Program-made: the position numbers and the translations under genes | Shown here: positions 9,456 through 18,031 of the stretch, piece after piece | Position numbering within the stretch: the first letter of the stretch is position 1 | Layout of the letters: the number at the start of each line of letters is the position of its first letter | Notes under the pieces: generated by a model | What the model saw: the letters and a program-made list of their open reading frames with translations, nothing else | What the model was told of the DNA's origin: nothing | Databases searched by the model: none | Assembly (NCBI GenBank): GCA_965223025.1 | Contig: CBDCVP010000023.1 | Coordinates: forward strand, 3,348,001-3,412,000 | Direction: 5' to 3' | DNA from: JABDMH01 sp965223025 | GTDB taxonomy: Bacteria > Bacteroidota > Bacteroidia > Chitinophagales > Saprospiraceae | DNA: 64,000 bases

Positions 9456-10397
9456 ATGATGCCACCACGATTCTTGCTACGATACAACAAATGGGTCCAC
9501 CTTTGTCTCTACTTCCTTATTACCTCTGTGTGTTTTGATTTGCAGGGTCAAAATCAACAGGAATGCCTCGATAGACACACCCTTATTTTTGATCATATAG
9601 AACGTGAGTATTTTGTGCAATTGCCTGCCAAGTACGAGGTCTATGAGCGCTATTGGTTGGTAATACTCGTACACGGTGGGGGAGGAAATGGTCGTACTTT
9701 TTTCCTGGCAGAGGGAGTCGGCTCCATCGCCACAGAAATGGGCCTGGAGGCCATCATTGTCAGCCCGAGTTTCTCAAACGAGGATTTCCTAGCCAGCCGT
9801 TTTCCGAGCCTAGGTGAAGGCAGATTTCTTAAAGCCGTGCTTAAAGAGCTACGCAGAAAATTTAAGGTGCACAAGAAAATTCTATTGTCGGGATATTCCC
9901 GGGGAGGTCAGTTCACTCATCGATTTGCCTTGCAAAACCCTCGTTTAGTGAAGGCATGTGCTCCTTTTGCCGCTGGCACATGGACCACACCTGATGGTAA
10001 ATTACTAGTGGAGGCTGCAGGTGAAATCGTTGAACCGTCTTCCTATCTTACCAACACCGCCAATGCATCCATGGTGCCTGAACGTTTAAGAAACTTGTTT
10101 CAACCGAGAGTTGCGGAAGTTGCCGGGACCACAGCACATCGTCGGGCTCGTAAAGTGCCCTTTCTGGTGATGTGTGGTTCGCTAGATCCAAGATTTAAGA
10201 TAGCCAATCGATTTGCTGACAGTCTTACGGATCAAGGCTATCTCGTACAAACCGAATGGCCCAAAACACCCCATGGGGATAGGACTAGGTATAGGGATGA
10301 GTTCGTGAAATATTCCAGAGGTGCGGTTGATTTTTTTCTAATTGCGATTGAAAATAATCAGTGGCAGGCACCTAGTCGTTCCATAGCTCCAAGGTAA
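9456..10397 (+). CDS. Secreted alpha/beta-hydrolase (PHB-depolymerase/esterase-like)
   Basis: 313 residues with an N-terminal export segment (about 10-32, ending DLQGQ). The oxyanion region LVHGGGGNGRTF is near residue 74, the nucleophile elbow SGYSRGGQFT near 149, the acidic residue in CGSLDPRFK and the histidine in TPHGDRTRY. Motif order and HGGGGNG resemble extracellular esterases of the PHB-depolymerase/feruloyl-esterase group; the substrate is unknown. Its start is 12 bases after the surface-protein gene, so it is likely the last gene of this plus-strand cluster. Its 3' end overlaps the convergent EEP-family gene by 26 bases. Confidence 0.75.
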   Translation: MMPPRFLLRYNKWVHLCLYFLITSVCFDLQGQNQQECLDRHTLIFDHIEREYFVQLPAKYEVYERYWLVILVHGGGGNGRTFFLAEGVGSIATEMGLEAIIVSPSFSNEDFLASRFPSLGEGRFLKAVLKELRRKFKVHKKILLSGYSRGGQFTHRFALQNPRLVKACAPFAAGTWTTPDGKLLVEAAGEIVEPSSYLTNTANASMVPERLRNLFQPRVAEVAGTTAHRRARKVPFLVMCGSLDPRFKIANRFADSLTDQGYLVQTEWPKTPHGDRTRYRDEFVKYSRGAVDFFLIAIENNQWQAPSRSIAPR

Positions 10398-11184
10398 CCA
10401 GGTAAGCACAGTGATCAGATGCAATCTCATCCTGTATAACCTGCGTGTCGATGACCTTCCACCTGTCTTTGGGATAAAACATCACATAATCTATCTTCCG
10501 CCTGGGGTTGTCGGATGGAGATGTAGGAGCTGGGTCATCTTTATCATAGGTTGCGCCCCAAAACGCCTCTAATTTCTTGATGGGAGTACTACCGGGAATG
10601 GCATTGAGATCTCCCGCTAAAATCACAGGACAATTTCCCAAGAGAAATACATCGTTAAGAGCCTGCACCTGCAAAAGTCTGTCGTTCTGATCTCCCGTAT
10701 GATCCAGATGAGTGCTAATCATTGAAATGGTGTCTCCTGATGGAAGTCTGGTCTTCATCTGTAGTGCAACTCTTGGTTCTCTATCCTCGGAGTGTGGCAG
10801 GTCCACCACACAGGTAGAGAGATAGCTGTACTTGGATAAAATTCCACATCCATATTCTCCCCCATCAAATGGCATGGCCTTGCCAAACAAGGGAGTCATT
10901 TTTGTCCTCCACCCGAACTCGGTAGCTAAATCATAGCCCATGGCTCTTTTGGTTTTAAAATCCACCTCCTGCAAGGCCACAAAATCTGGATCGGCAGATA
11001 CAATGACCTGGGCAATGGCATCCAGATCAAAGTCACCTCTGGTGGTGGCTCCATGAAGTATGTTGAAGGTCAGCACTTTTATTTCTTTTCGCGCATCGAT
11101 GGTTTGAGCGAGCCCACCCTGTCCTAATGCAGCTAATCCAAGTAGAAGAAAAATCATACATCGTCTGCTTGATAAGAAAGTCAT
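10372..11184 (-). CDS. Secreted endonuclease/exonuclease/phosphatase-family protein
   Basis: 270 residues with a signal peptide (CMIFLLLGLAALGQGGLAQ). The EEP fold motifs appear in order: TFNILHG (~39), LQEVD (~72), STHLDH (~157), AGDLNAIPGS (~189), RKIDYVMF (~228) and the terminal SDHCAYLV (~255) with the catalytic Asp-His. Members cleave phosphodiester or phosphoester bonds with Mg2+; exported versions in Bacteroidota are often annotated as metal-dependent hydrolases. It follows the TolC-type gene by 23 bases on the same strand and may be read through from the efflux operon. The real substrate is unknown. Confidence 0.85.
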   Translation of the reverse strand: MTFLSSRRCMIFLLLGLAALGQGGLAQTIDARKEIKVLTFNILHGATTRGDFDLDAIAQVIVSADPDFVALQEVDFKTKRAMGYDLATEFGWRTKMTPLFGKAMPFDGGEYGCGILSKYSYLSTCVVDLPHSEDREPRVALQMKTRLPSGDTISMISTHLDHTGDQNDRLLQVQALNDVFLLGNCPVILAGDLNAIPGSTPIKKLEAFWGATYDKDDPAPTSPSDNPRRKIDYVMFYPKDRWKVIDTQVIQDEIASDHCAYLVTLELWND

Positions 11185-11207
11185 AAGCTTTGTTTTGAAA
11201 TATAATA

Positions 11208-12500
11208 CTACCTCAGCAATTCACCAGTCAGCTCTAGCAATATCAACTCCGACATCCTGATATTATGCTGTGCATTCACTAATCTATTGAGAGCTGCGTC
11301 ATACCCACGCTGTGCCTCATTGAGCTCAAGGATGGTCGACGCTCCCAGTCGAAACTTCTCCAGAGAAATCGACAGATTTTCTTCAGCTAACAGCCGATTC
11401 TCCTGCTCGAACTCCAGCAACTCCCTGTCCGCCTGATACTGGTTGTAGGCAGCAGTCAATTCAGCTCGAATCAATGACTGCAATTCCTGGGTGCGCTTAT
11501 CAACGGTCTTGCGATGAACCTCCGCGATCGCTATCTGATTGCGTATATGCCTTCCATCGAAGATGTTCCAACGCGCATTTAGTCCCGCATTTAAGGCCGC
11601 ATTTTGATTGGAGAGTAGGAAGCCTGCATTGGTGTTCGTATAGTAGTAGCCCAGTGCTGCACTCAATGACACCTGAGGTTTCCTCGCTGCCTCCCACTCT
11701 CTAATGGTCGAGGTGCTCACCTGATTCATCTGCCGCAGACGCAGCAGATCCCAGTTATTTTCCTCCGACTTTTTTAATAATTCGGCCAGCACATAGTCAT
11801 CCTGAAAACGAACTTCATCTTGCACCACAAAGTCCGTATCAAACGGTCTGTTCAGAAGGGCGTTCAGACCAACTTTGGCGGTTCTGAAATTGTTGAGTGA
11901 CCGTGATCGTTCGGCTAGTTGTGCGTTTAGGTCCGTTTTCGACTGCAGGAAATCAATTTTCGATCCTTTGCCCACCTGCCACCGCTCTTCTGTAATGGCC
12001 AACCTATCCTCATAATACTTAATGACTGTATTTAAAAAACCGACCCTGGCGTTAAGCTGCATCACGTCATAATAGTGCCGTATGACTTGACCCAAGATAT
12101 TCTGCATCTCTATCTGAGTCTCTAAGCTACTCACCTCACTGAGTTTTCCCAGTTTTTCAAGTGTGGCCTGCATGCGACCTCCATCGTATATTGGCAGTCG
12201 CAAACCGACATTGATATTTGGTGCATAACTGCGACCGAATCTATCGACGACCCTGCCATCGATAAAATTCTGTTTTACCTCATTGATGGTCGTATTTAAG
12301 TTGGCATTGAGGTCGACCTTAGGTCCAAAGCCAGCGTTGGCTCTATAAACTTGCATTTGAACGGCACTGTGTGCCAACTCTGATGCCTGTATACCCAAAT
12401 TATTAGTCACGGCCAGATCCATGGCTTCATCCAGGGTGAGTAGGTCCTGTCCCGCCAGCGACCCATAACCTAGTACCAAGAATAAAAGCCAATTTTTCAT
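11208..12500 (-). CDS. TolC-family outer-membrane efflux channel
   Basis: 430 residues from the ATG at 12500, chosen because it starts a signal peptide (MKNWLLFLVLGYGSLAGQ) and lies 22 bases after the RND gene. The mature protein starts with the TolC-family pattern LLTLDEAMDLAVTNNLGIQ and is mostly helical with repeated coiled-coil stretches and GLNARWNIFDGR, a beta-strand element before the second half. The gene is third in an MFP-RND-TolC order (15635-16708, 12523-15621, this one), so the three products should form one tripartite pump across both membranes. Confidence 0.9.
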   Translation of the reverse strand: MKNWLLFLVLGYGSLAGQDLLTLDEAMDLAVTNNLGIQASELAHSAVQMQVYRANAGFGPKVDLNANLNTTINEVKQNFIDGRVVDRFGRSYAPNINVGLRLPIYDGGRMQATLEKLGKLSEVSSLETQIEMQNILGQVIRHYYDVMQLNARVGFLNTVIKYYEDRLAITEERWQVGKGSKIDFLQSKTDLNAQLAERSRSLNNFRTAKVGLNALLNRPFDTDFVVQDEVRFQDDYVLAELLKKSEENNWDLLRLRQMNQVSTSTIREWEAARKPQVSLSAALGYYYTNTNAGFLLSNQNAALNAGLNARWNIFDGRHIRNQIAIAEVHRKTVDKRTQELQSLIRAELTAAYNQYQADRELLEFEQENRLLAEENLSISLEKFRLGASTILELNEAQRGYDAALNRLVNAQHNIRMSELILLELTGELLR

Positions 12501-12522
12501 TAAAAATTCAAGACTAGTATTG

Positions 12523-15500
12523 TTATGTGACTGTTTCTGCCAGCATCTCCACACGACGTCGACGCTCATAATTTTTGGCACGCGACAAATAAATATACAT
12601 GGCAGGAATAATATAGAGAGTGAGTACCAATGAAAACAAAAGACCTCCCATCACTACGATGCCCATCGACATCCTACTGGCCCCTGCCGACCCTAGGGCA
12701 AGGGCAATGGGTGCAGCCCCCAGCACTGTCGCTAGAGTGGTCATAATGATAGGACGCATGCGCAAGGTCGCAGCTTCTAATGCCGCCTCGTGAATAGTAG
12801 CACCTTTCTCTCTAAGTTGATTGGCGAATTCCACAATAAGAATTCCATTTTTAGTCACCAACCCAATCAACATTATGATGCCAATCTGGCTAAAAATATT
12901 CAACGTTTGGTCACAGAGCCATAGGGAGAAAATCGCTCCAGCAAGCGCCAACGGCACCGTCAACATAATAATAAAAGGATCAATAAAGCTCTCAAACTGA
13001 GCAGCTAAGATTAAATACACCAACACCAGTGCCAACAGGAATGAAAATATACTGCTGTTGGCACTTTCCAGGTAGTCTCGGGAGCTACCGGTCAGTTCAA
13101 TACGAATGGCAGGATCATCAAATTGAGCTCTGGCTGCATCCATCGCGGCAATGCCATCAGAAATCGTTTTTCCGGGAGCTAATCCCGCTGATACCGTGGC
13201 ACTCAGCCAGCGATTGTAGTGGTACAATTGAGGTGGACTACTCTCCTCGGCTGTCAACACAATATTATCCAGTTGAACGGATTGCCCCAAATTGTTTTTG
13301 ACATACAGCGTCTTTAGATCCAGCGGTTCATCTCGATGGCCCCGATCAAACTGCCCGATGATCTGATACTGTCTTCCATTCATGTTAAAGTAACCGAAAC
13401 GCTGACCAGCAAACGCCAGCTGCATGGCAGTGGCAACATCTGCCACAGACACTCCCATGCTTTTGGCTTTCTCGCGATCGATGGTCACTTCCAATTCCGG
13501 TTTGTTGAATTTTAAATTCATATCCACCACGGTAAACGTGGGATCATTCTGGACCACGCCAAGAAACTTAGGCATGTATTCTCTCAGCTTTTCAAAATCG
13601 GGAGCTTGAACGACATATTGCACCGGTAAGCCAGCACGTTTGTTCAGTGCAATGGTTGGACGCTCGTTTGCAAAAGCTTTGGCGTCTGGCATCTCCTTAA
13701 ATCGCTGATTGAGATACTGAGTCAATTCCGATTGGGTTCTTTCTCGCTCATGGGGATCCACCAAAGTGACCCGGGCAAAGGCAGTATTCAATGCCCCCGA
13801 CCCAGTAAAACTAGGGGCGGTGTAGGTCATGATGCCACCCTTGCTTTCGGGAATCTCAGACATCATCATTTCTGCAGACCTCTGCACATAGTTATCCATA
13901 AACTCGTAAGAGGAACCTTCTGGAGCAATCATATTTGCCCTGAGCACACTGCGATCATCATTGGGTGCAAGCTCCGACGGCAATTCTTTACCCACGAAAT
14001 AGATTAAAGCGACCACAGCTACTAACAGGGGAAGGGAAATCCACTTCCTCGCCAGGAAACGCTGCAGACCTTGTTTGTAACCGCTTTCCAAAGCCTCAAA
14101 AAAGGGTTCCGTCTTTTCGTAAAATGCATTTTTCCTGTTTTTCCGCCTGATTAGATATGCATTGAGCATTGGAGTCAAGGTCAAAGAAACGAATGCTGAG
14201 ATTAACACCGCAGCGGCCAAAACCACACCAAATTCCTGAAAGAGTTTGCCGACAAAACCTTGCATGAAGATCACTGGCAAGAATACCGCAGCCAGCGTAA
14301 TCGATGTGGAGATGATGGCAAACATGATTTCATTGGAACCCTTGATGGCTGCTTGTATAGGATTCATGCCCGCCTCTATTTTCTTGTAGATATTCTCGGT
14401 TACTACAATGCCATCATCCACAACCAATCCAGTAGCAAGCACGATGGCCAGTAACGTCAGGACGTTGATGGAGTATCCCATCAAGTACATCACAAAAAAG
14501 GAGCCGATGAGGGATACTGGAATGTCTATCAAGGGGCGGATCGCAATAATCCAATCTCGAAAAAAGAAAAAGATGATGAGAATAACCAGCCCGATGGCAA
14601 TCAGGAGGGTTTCCTTGACTTCTTCGATAGATTTTGACACAAATACCGTATAGTCGAGGAATTTAAATATTTGCAGATCGGCTGGCAGGTCAGAGCGTAA
14701 GACTTCCAGCCGAGTATTTACTTCTTCTGCAATATCCAACACATTAGATCCCGGCTGTGCACTAATGGCTACCCCTACCCTGGGCACATTATTAATGCGT
14801 AAAATAGCTTCTTCATTTTCAGCACCCAATACAGCGTAGCCCACATCTTTCAAGCGAATGATCTTTTCACGATCTGTCTTTATGATGAGATTATTAAAAT
14901 CCTCTTCGGTTTTAAATCGCCCTATCGTCTTGACTGTCAGCTCGGTGTGATCTCCCTGGATTTTGCCACTAGGCAACTCAATATTTTCTCGATCCAGGGC
15001 CGTCTTAACGTCTTGAGTGGTAATATTTTGTGCCGCCATACGATCAGGCTCCATCCATATGCGCATGGCATACCGCTTCATTCCCCAAATGCGCACGCCA
15101 CTCACACCGGGCACCGTTTCAAATCGAGGTGCAATCACATTTTCGGCATAATCACTCATGTCCAGCAACGACCTTTCTGAGCTCTCGAGGGTCATCGCAA
15201 TAATAGATTCACTGTCGGCATCTGCTTTTCTCACGACAGGCAAGCCTTCAATATCCTTGGGCAGAGTCCGAGCGGCCTGCGACACTTTGTCCCGGATATC
15301 ATTGGCGGCCTGCTCCATGGATACATTCAAATCAAATTCTACATTGATCGAGCTTGAACCCTGATTACTGCTAGAACTAATCGTACGAATACCCTCCACG
15401 CTATTGATGGCTTTTTCTAGTGGTTCCGTGATTTCTGCCTCGATAATGCTGGCATTAGCGCCGGGATAACTCGTGCGCACCGATACCACTGGCGGATCGA

Positions 15501-15621
15501 TGGATGGAAATTCCCGCACACCCAAGGAAGTAAATCCGATGGCACCAAATAATAAAATCAACAGATTTAATACGATGGCCAGCACCGGACGCTTGATGGA
15601 TAGTGTGGATATCGAAATCAT
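12523..15621 (-). CDS. RND efflux pump inner-membrane permease (HAE1/AcrB type)
   Basis: 1032 residues, the usual size for an AcrB-like transporter. The N-terminal transmembrane helix (residues 12-30) is followed by a large periplasmic porter domain, then transmembrane blocks around 340-500 and 850-1010. The proton-relay Asp pair of TM4 is present at 402-403 in LATGLVVDDGIVVTEN. The typical family start (SIKRPVLAIVLNL) and the internal repeat are visible. It uses proton-motive force to export drugs, bile-like compounds or other amphiphiles. It begins 13 bases after the adaptor gene, as in a single operon. The exported compound is not predictable. Confidence 0.93.
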   Translation of the reverse strand: MISISTLSIKRPVLAIVLNLLILLFGAIGFTSLGVREFPSIDPPVVSVRTSYPGANASIIEAEITEPLEKAINSVEGIRTISSSSNQGSSSINVEFDLNVSMEQAANDIRDKVSQAARTLPKDIEGLPVVRKADADSESIIAMTLESSERSLLDMSDYAENVIAPRFETVPGVSGVRIWGMKRYAMRIWMEPDRMAAQNITTQDVKTALDRENIELPSGKIQGDHTELTVKTIGRFKTEEDFNNLIIKTDREKIIRLKDVGYAVLGAENEEAILRINNVPRVGVAISAQPGSNVLDIAEEVNTRLEVLRSDLPADLQIFKFLDYTVFVSKSIEEVKETLLIAIGLVILIIFFFFRDWIIAIRPLIDIPVSLIGSFFVMYLMGYSINVLTLLAIVLATGLVVDDGIVVTENIYKKIEAGMNPIQAAIKGSNEIMFAIISTSITLAAVFLPVIFMQGFVGKLFQEFGVVLAAAVLISAFVSLTLTPMLNAYLIRRKNRKNAFYEKTEPFFEALESGYKQGLQRFLARKWISLPLLVAVVALIYFVGKELPSELAPNDDRSVLRANMIAPEGSSYEFMDNYVQRSAEMMMSEIPESKGGIMTYTAPSFTGSGALNTAFARVTLVDPHERERTQSELTQYLNQRFKEMPDAKAFANERPTIALNKRAGLPVQYVVQAPDFEKLREYMPKFLGVVQNDPTFTVVDMNLKFNKPELEVTIDREKAKSMGVSVADVATAMQLAFAGQRFGYFNMNGRQYQIIGQFDRGHRDEPLDLKTLYVKNNLGQSVQLDNIVLTAEESSPPQLYHYNRWLSATVSAGLAPGKTISDGIAAMDAARAQFDDPAIRIELTGSSRDYLESANSSIFSFLLALVLVYLILAAQFESFIDPFIIMLTVPLALAGAIFSLWLCDQTLNIFSQIGIIMLIGLVTKNGILIVEFANQLREKGATIHEAALEAATLRMRPIIMTTLATVLGAAPIALALGSAGASRMSMGIVVMGGLLFSLVLTLYIIPAMYIYLSRAKNYERRRRVEMLAETVT

Positions 15622-15634
15622 AATCTATCGCTGT

Positions 15635-16708
15635 TCATTCATTGGTATTAACCGCTACCGAGTTTCGCAAAGTGACCGGTAGATTGGGCTTCAAAGACAT
15701 CAATGCACTGACGATGACCGAATCCCCAACGTTGATGCCATCCAGAATCTGGATATTACGATCTGTGCGTAAACCGGTCAGCACCTTCACCTGCATAGCT
15801 TTGCCTTCTTTTTTCACATAGGCAATCTTGCCTTTAAGGATGGGCATGACCGCTTCGGTCGGAACCATGATCGAGTGCTTTGATTCCAGAGGCACCTCTA
15901 CTCGAACAAACATACCAGGTCGCAATAGTCCCAGACTATTATCTGCTCTAGCCCTTAACTTCAAGGTCCGGAGATCCTCATCTACCATCGGATCAATAGC
16001 CATCACTTTAGCCAGGAACCGGTCATCGATGCCATCAATCAGGAAAGTGATCTCTCGTCCTATCGCTACTTCATTGGCATATTTCTCCGGGATGGCAAAG
16101 TCGACTTTCACAGGATTAGTCTGGACCAAATTGGCAATGATTACACTAGGGGTAATGTAGGCACCTTCACTGATATGCTTAAATCCTATGCGACCGCTAA
16201 AAGGTGCACGCACCGATGTCTTCTCAATTTGAACCTGCAGAAATTCCTTATCAGCCTGTAGGGTATTCAGCTTATTGACCGCCAGGTCATACTCTTCCAC
16301 GCTGATCGCATCGATGTTTAAGAGTTTCTTTTGACGTGTTTCGATCTGGCTTGCTAGTTGATCTTCATACTGCAGTCTTTTCATTTGTGCTTGGAGATCA
16401 TCATCAGAGAGCTTAGCGATCAGTTGCCCTTTTCGCACAAAAGATCCCTCCTTGATATTCAATTCAATCAGCCTACCAGACGCCTCACTTTGCAAATCCA
16501 CTTCCTCATTGGGCACGATCGTACCTGAAGCATAGATGGTATTATCGGTAGCAACTTCTGCTGCCACATACACATCTACTGGTAGGGCTGTTCTCTTGGT
16601 GGTTGGTTTTGAGGCAGGACCACCAGATGGGGAATCCTTGTCCCAGACATAGAGCTTCATGGCTGCTAGACCTAGGATAATCAGAATGATCACGATCAAG
16701 GGACGCAT
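15635..16708 (-). CDS. RND efflux periplasmic adaptor (membrane fusion protein)
   Basis: 357 residues with an N-terminal membrane anchor (MRPLIVIILIILGLAAMKL). The lipoyl-like and hairpin region follows: ASGTIVPNEEVDLQSEASGRLIEL, a coiled-coil segment around 105-150, then VRAPFSGRIGFKHISEGAYI, the signature second lipoyl half, and a beta-barrel with LLRPGMFVRVEVPL. This is the first gene of the efflux operon. The adaptor links the RND permease to the TolC channel. No regulator gene lies upstream, so control of this pump is not evident here. Confidence 0.9.
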   Translation of the reverse strand: MRPLIVIILIILGLAAMKLYVWDKDSPSGGPASKPTTKRTALPVDVYVAAEVATDNTIYASGTIVPNEEVDLQSEASGRLIELNIKEGSFVRKGQLIAKLSDDDLQAQMKRLQYEDQLASQIETRQKKLLNIDAISVEEYDLAVNKLNTLQADKEFLQVQIEKTSVRAPFSGRIGFKHISEGAYITPSVIIANLVQTNPVKVDFAIPEKYANEVAIGREITFLIDGIDDRFLAKVMAIDPMVDEDLRTLKLRARADNSLGLLRPGMFVRVEVPLESKHSIMVPTEAVMPILKGKIAYVKKEGKAMQVKVLTGLRTDRNIQILDGINVGDSVIVSALMSLKPNLPVTLRNSVAVNTNE

Positions 16709-17021
16709 CTATTATCACGCTTGGATGAATACTTGTTCTAAACTACAAATTCTTAACTACCTGAGTTTGACGACATCAAGACCCAGATCCACGATAAACT
16801 CCAGCATTTTGCGACTCTGCACAGTTGATCAGCAATCCGCGACCTCAGGTTCCAAGCTAAATATCGCGAAAGAGATTGGTTCTATTTGGTAGACAATTTG
16901 AAGTTTTGGTTTGATGTGGATAAGAACGAGGCCTGGTAGACAAGCTAGGAAACATATTGGTCATCACTACCAATATTGACGAAATCAAGCAGCAGATCAC
17001 TCCCTAGGAGATGCCATGATT
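16709..17021 (+). other. Gap with decayed coding remnants
   Basis: No intact gene. The plus strand has two stretches with protein-like composition: a frame through IKTQIHDKLQHFATLH, a stop, then RERDWFYLVDNLKFWFDVDK, and a second frame with GNILVITTNIDEIKQQIT ending near 17006. This looks like an old broken gene; the family is not recognised. The promoter of the efflux operon should also lie here. Confidence 0.3.
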
Positions 17022-17552
17022 TCAGTCACCAAAGACTTCCCTAGCATCCTGAAGCATCCGTTGTTTCTCACTAGTTTTTTCTCCACTTTGCCCAAAATCT
17101 ACCTTTACATCTGGTGGGTGGCAGTTTTGGCATTTGGCTTCTTCAAAAAACTCGACGAATGGCCGCCGGATGGGTTGCATAGTCATCGCACTATGCTTAA
17201 TCAGTTTACCCAGCAATTCATTCTTAACATTCATATCCAATATGGTCGAATCTCCTGAATCTGGATAAGTGATCACCATGGTTGGAATGAATCCCATTTT
17301 GTCATCTTCTTCGTGGGCCACAATTTTCCACTCGTTCTTGCCAGTCTGCACTACTTTCTGGTTTTTGTAGGGAACCCATCCGATTTTGACATTCATAGCT
17401 GGATGATAATTGGAAATCATTGAAGGTGAGACCATCCGATTTTTCACTTCCGTTGCCTGTTTGGTCCTACTGCAATTAACCACTACAGAGGCTATTAAGA
17501 GCATGAAAAATGCATATTTCCATGAATTCGCTCGACCGCTGCCCATATTCAT
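17022..17552 (-). CDS. Small exported protein with a CxxCH (heme c-type) motif
   Basis: 176 residues with an N-terminal hydrophobic segment (YAFFMLLIASVVVNC) that resembles a lipoprotein signal, although Asn before the Cys is unusual for a lipobox. The mature part has GWVPYKNQKVVQTGKNEWKI and TYPDSGDSTILDMNVKNELL. Near residue 139 it contains AKCQNCHPPDVKVDF, a perfect CxxCH motif as used for covalent heme c attachment. There is no clear downstream methionine-ligand context, so binding of heme is not certain. It stands alone between two gene-poor gaps. Function unknown. Confidence 0.6.
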   Translation of the reverse strand: MNMGSGRANSWKYAFFMLLIASVVVNCSRTKQATEVKNRMVSPSMISNYHPAMNVKIGWVPYKNQKVVQTGKNEWKIVAHEEDDKMGFIPTMVITYPDSGDSTILDMNVKNELLGKLIKHSAMTMQPIRRPFVEFFEEAKCQNCHPPDVKVDFGQSGEKTSEKQRMLQDAREVFGD

Positions 17553-18031
17553 TTTGCTTTCTTTTAAATTAAACGCAAGGTAAGTATTCGCTCACGAAAA
17601 ACATGGTGCGAATGGCTAGAAATTGACAAGAGAAGGATAAGATCTCGCTGCATGCACTACGGTTCGTTTAGGGAGATTTCTACCAATTAATCCGGTTGAG
17701 GAGCACCCTAGGAACTCCATGACTTTCCGGCTCTTTCGGAATCCCTCTTACTCAGTCTCCCAGGTCTTTTCAACAAGCGGCACTTCACCTTTTCAAAGAA
17801 GTCATTATTCAACATGTGGAAGTTCATGAGAGTGCCCTTAGCTGCAAATCTACAGATGATTCCAGCAAGGTTACTGTGCTAAAAATCAAGTAAGAAATCC
17901 ACCACCAAGGACAGTCATGATGCGACATTAGCATATACTCCCCAGGACGTCTCAGTCTCCGTTTAACGGCCTGCACATGCAACTAATCCCATAGATAACA
18001 CGTCTTATGTAAGGTATCAATCTAGCTCCCC
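17553..18031. other. Gene-free gap
   Basis: About 480 bases without a credible reading frame, RNA gene or repeat that I can see. It separates divergent genes, so promoters for both should lie here, but no clear TAnnTTTG element was identified. Confidence 0.4.
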
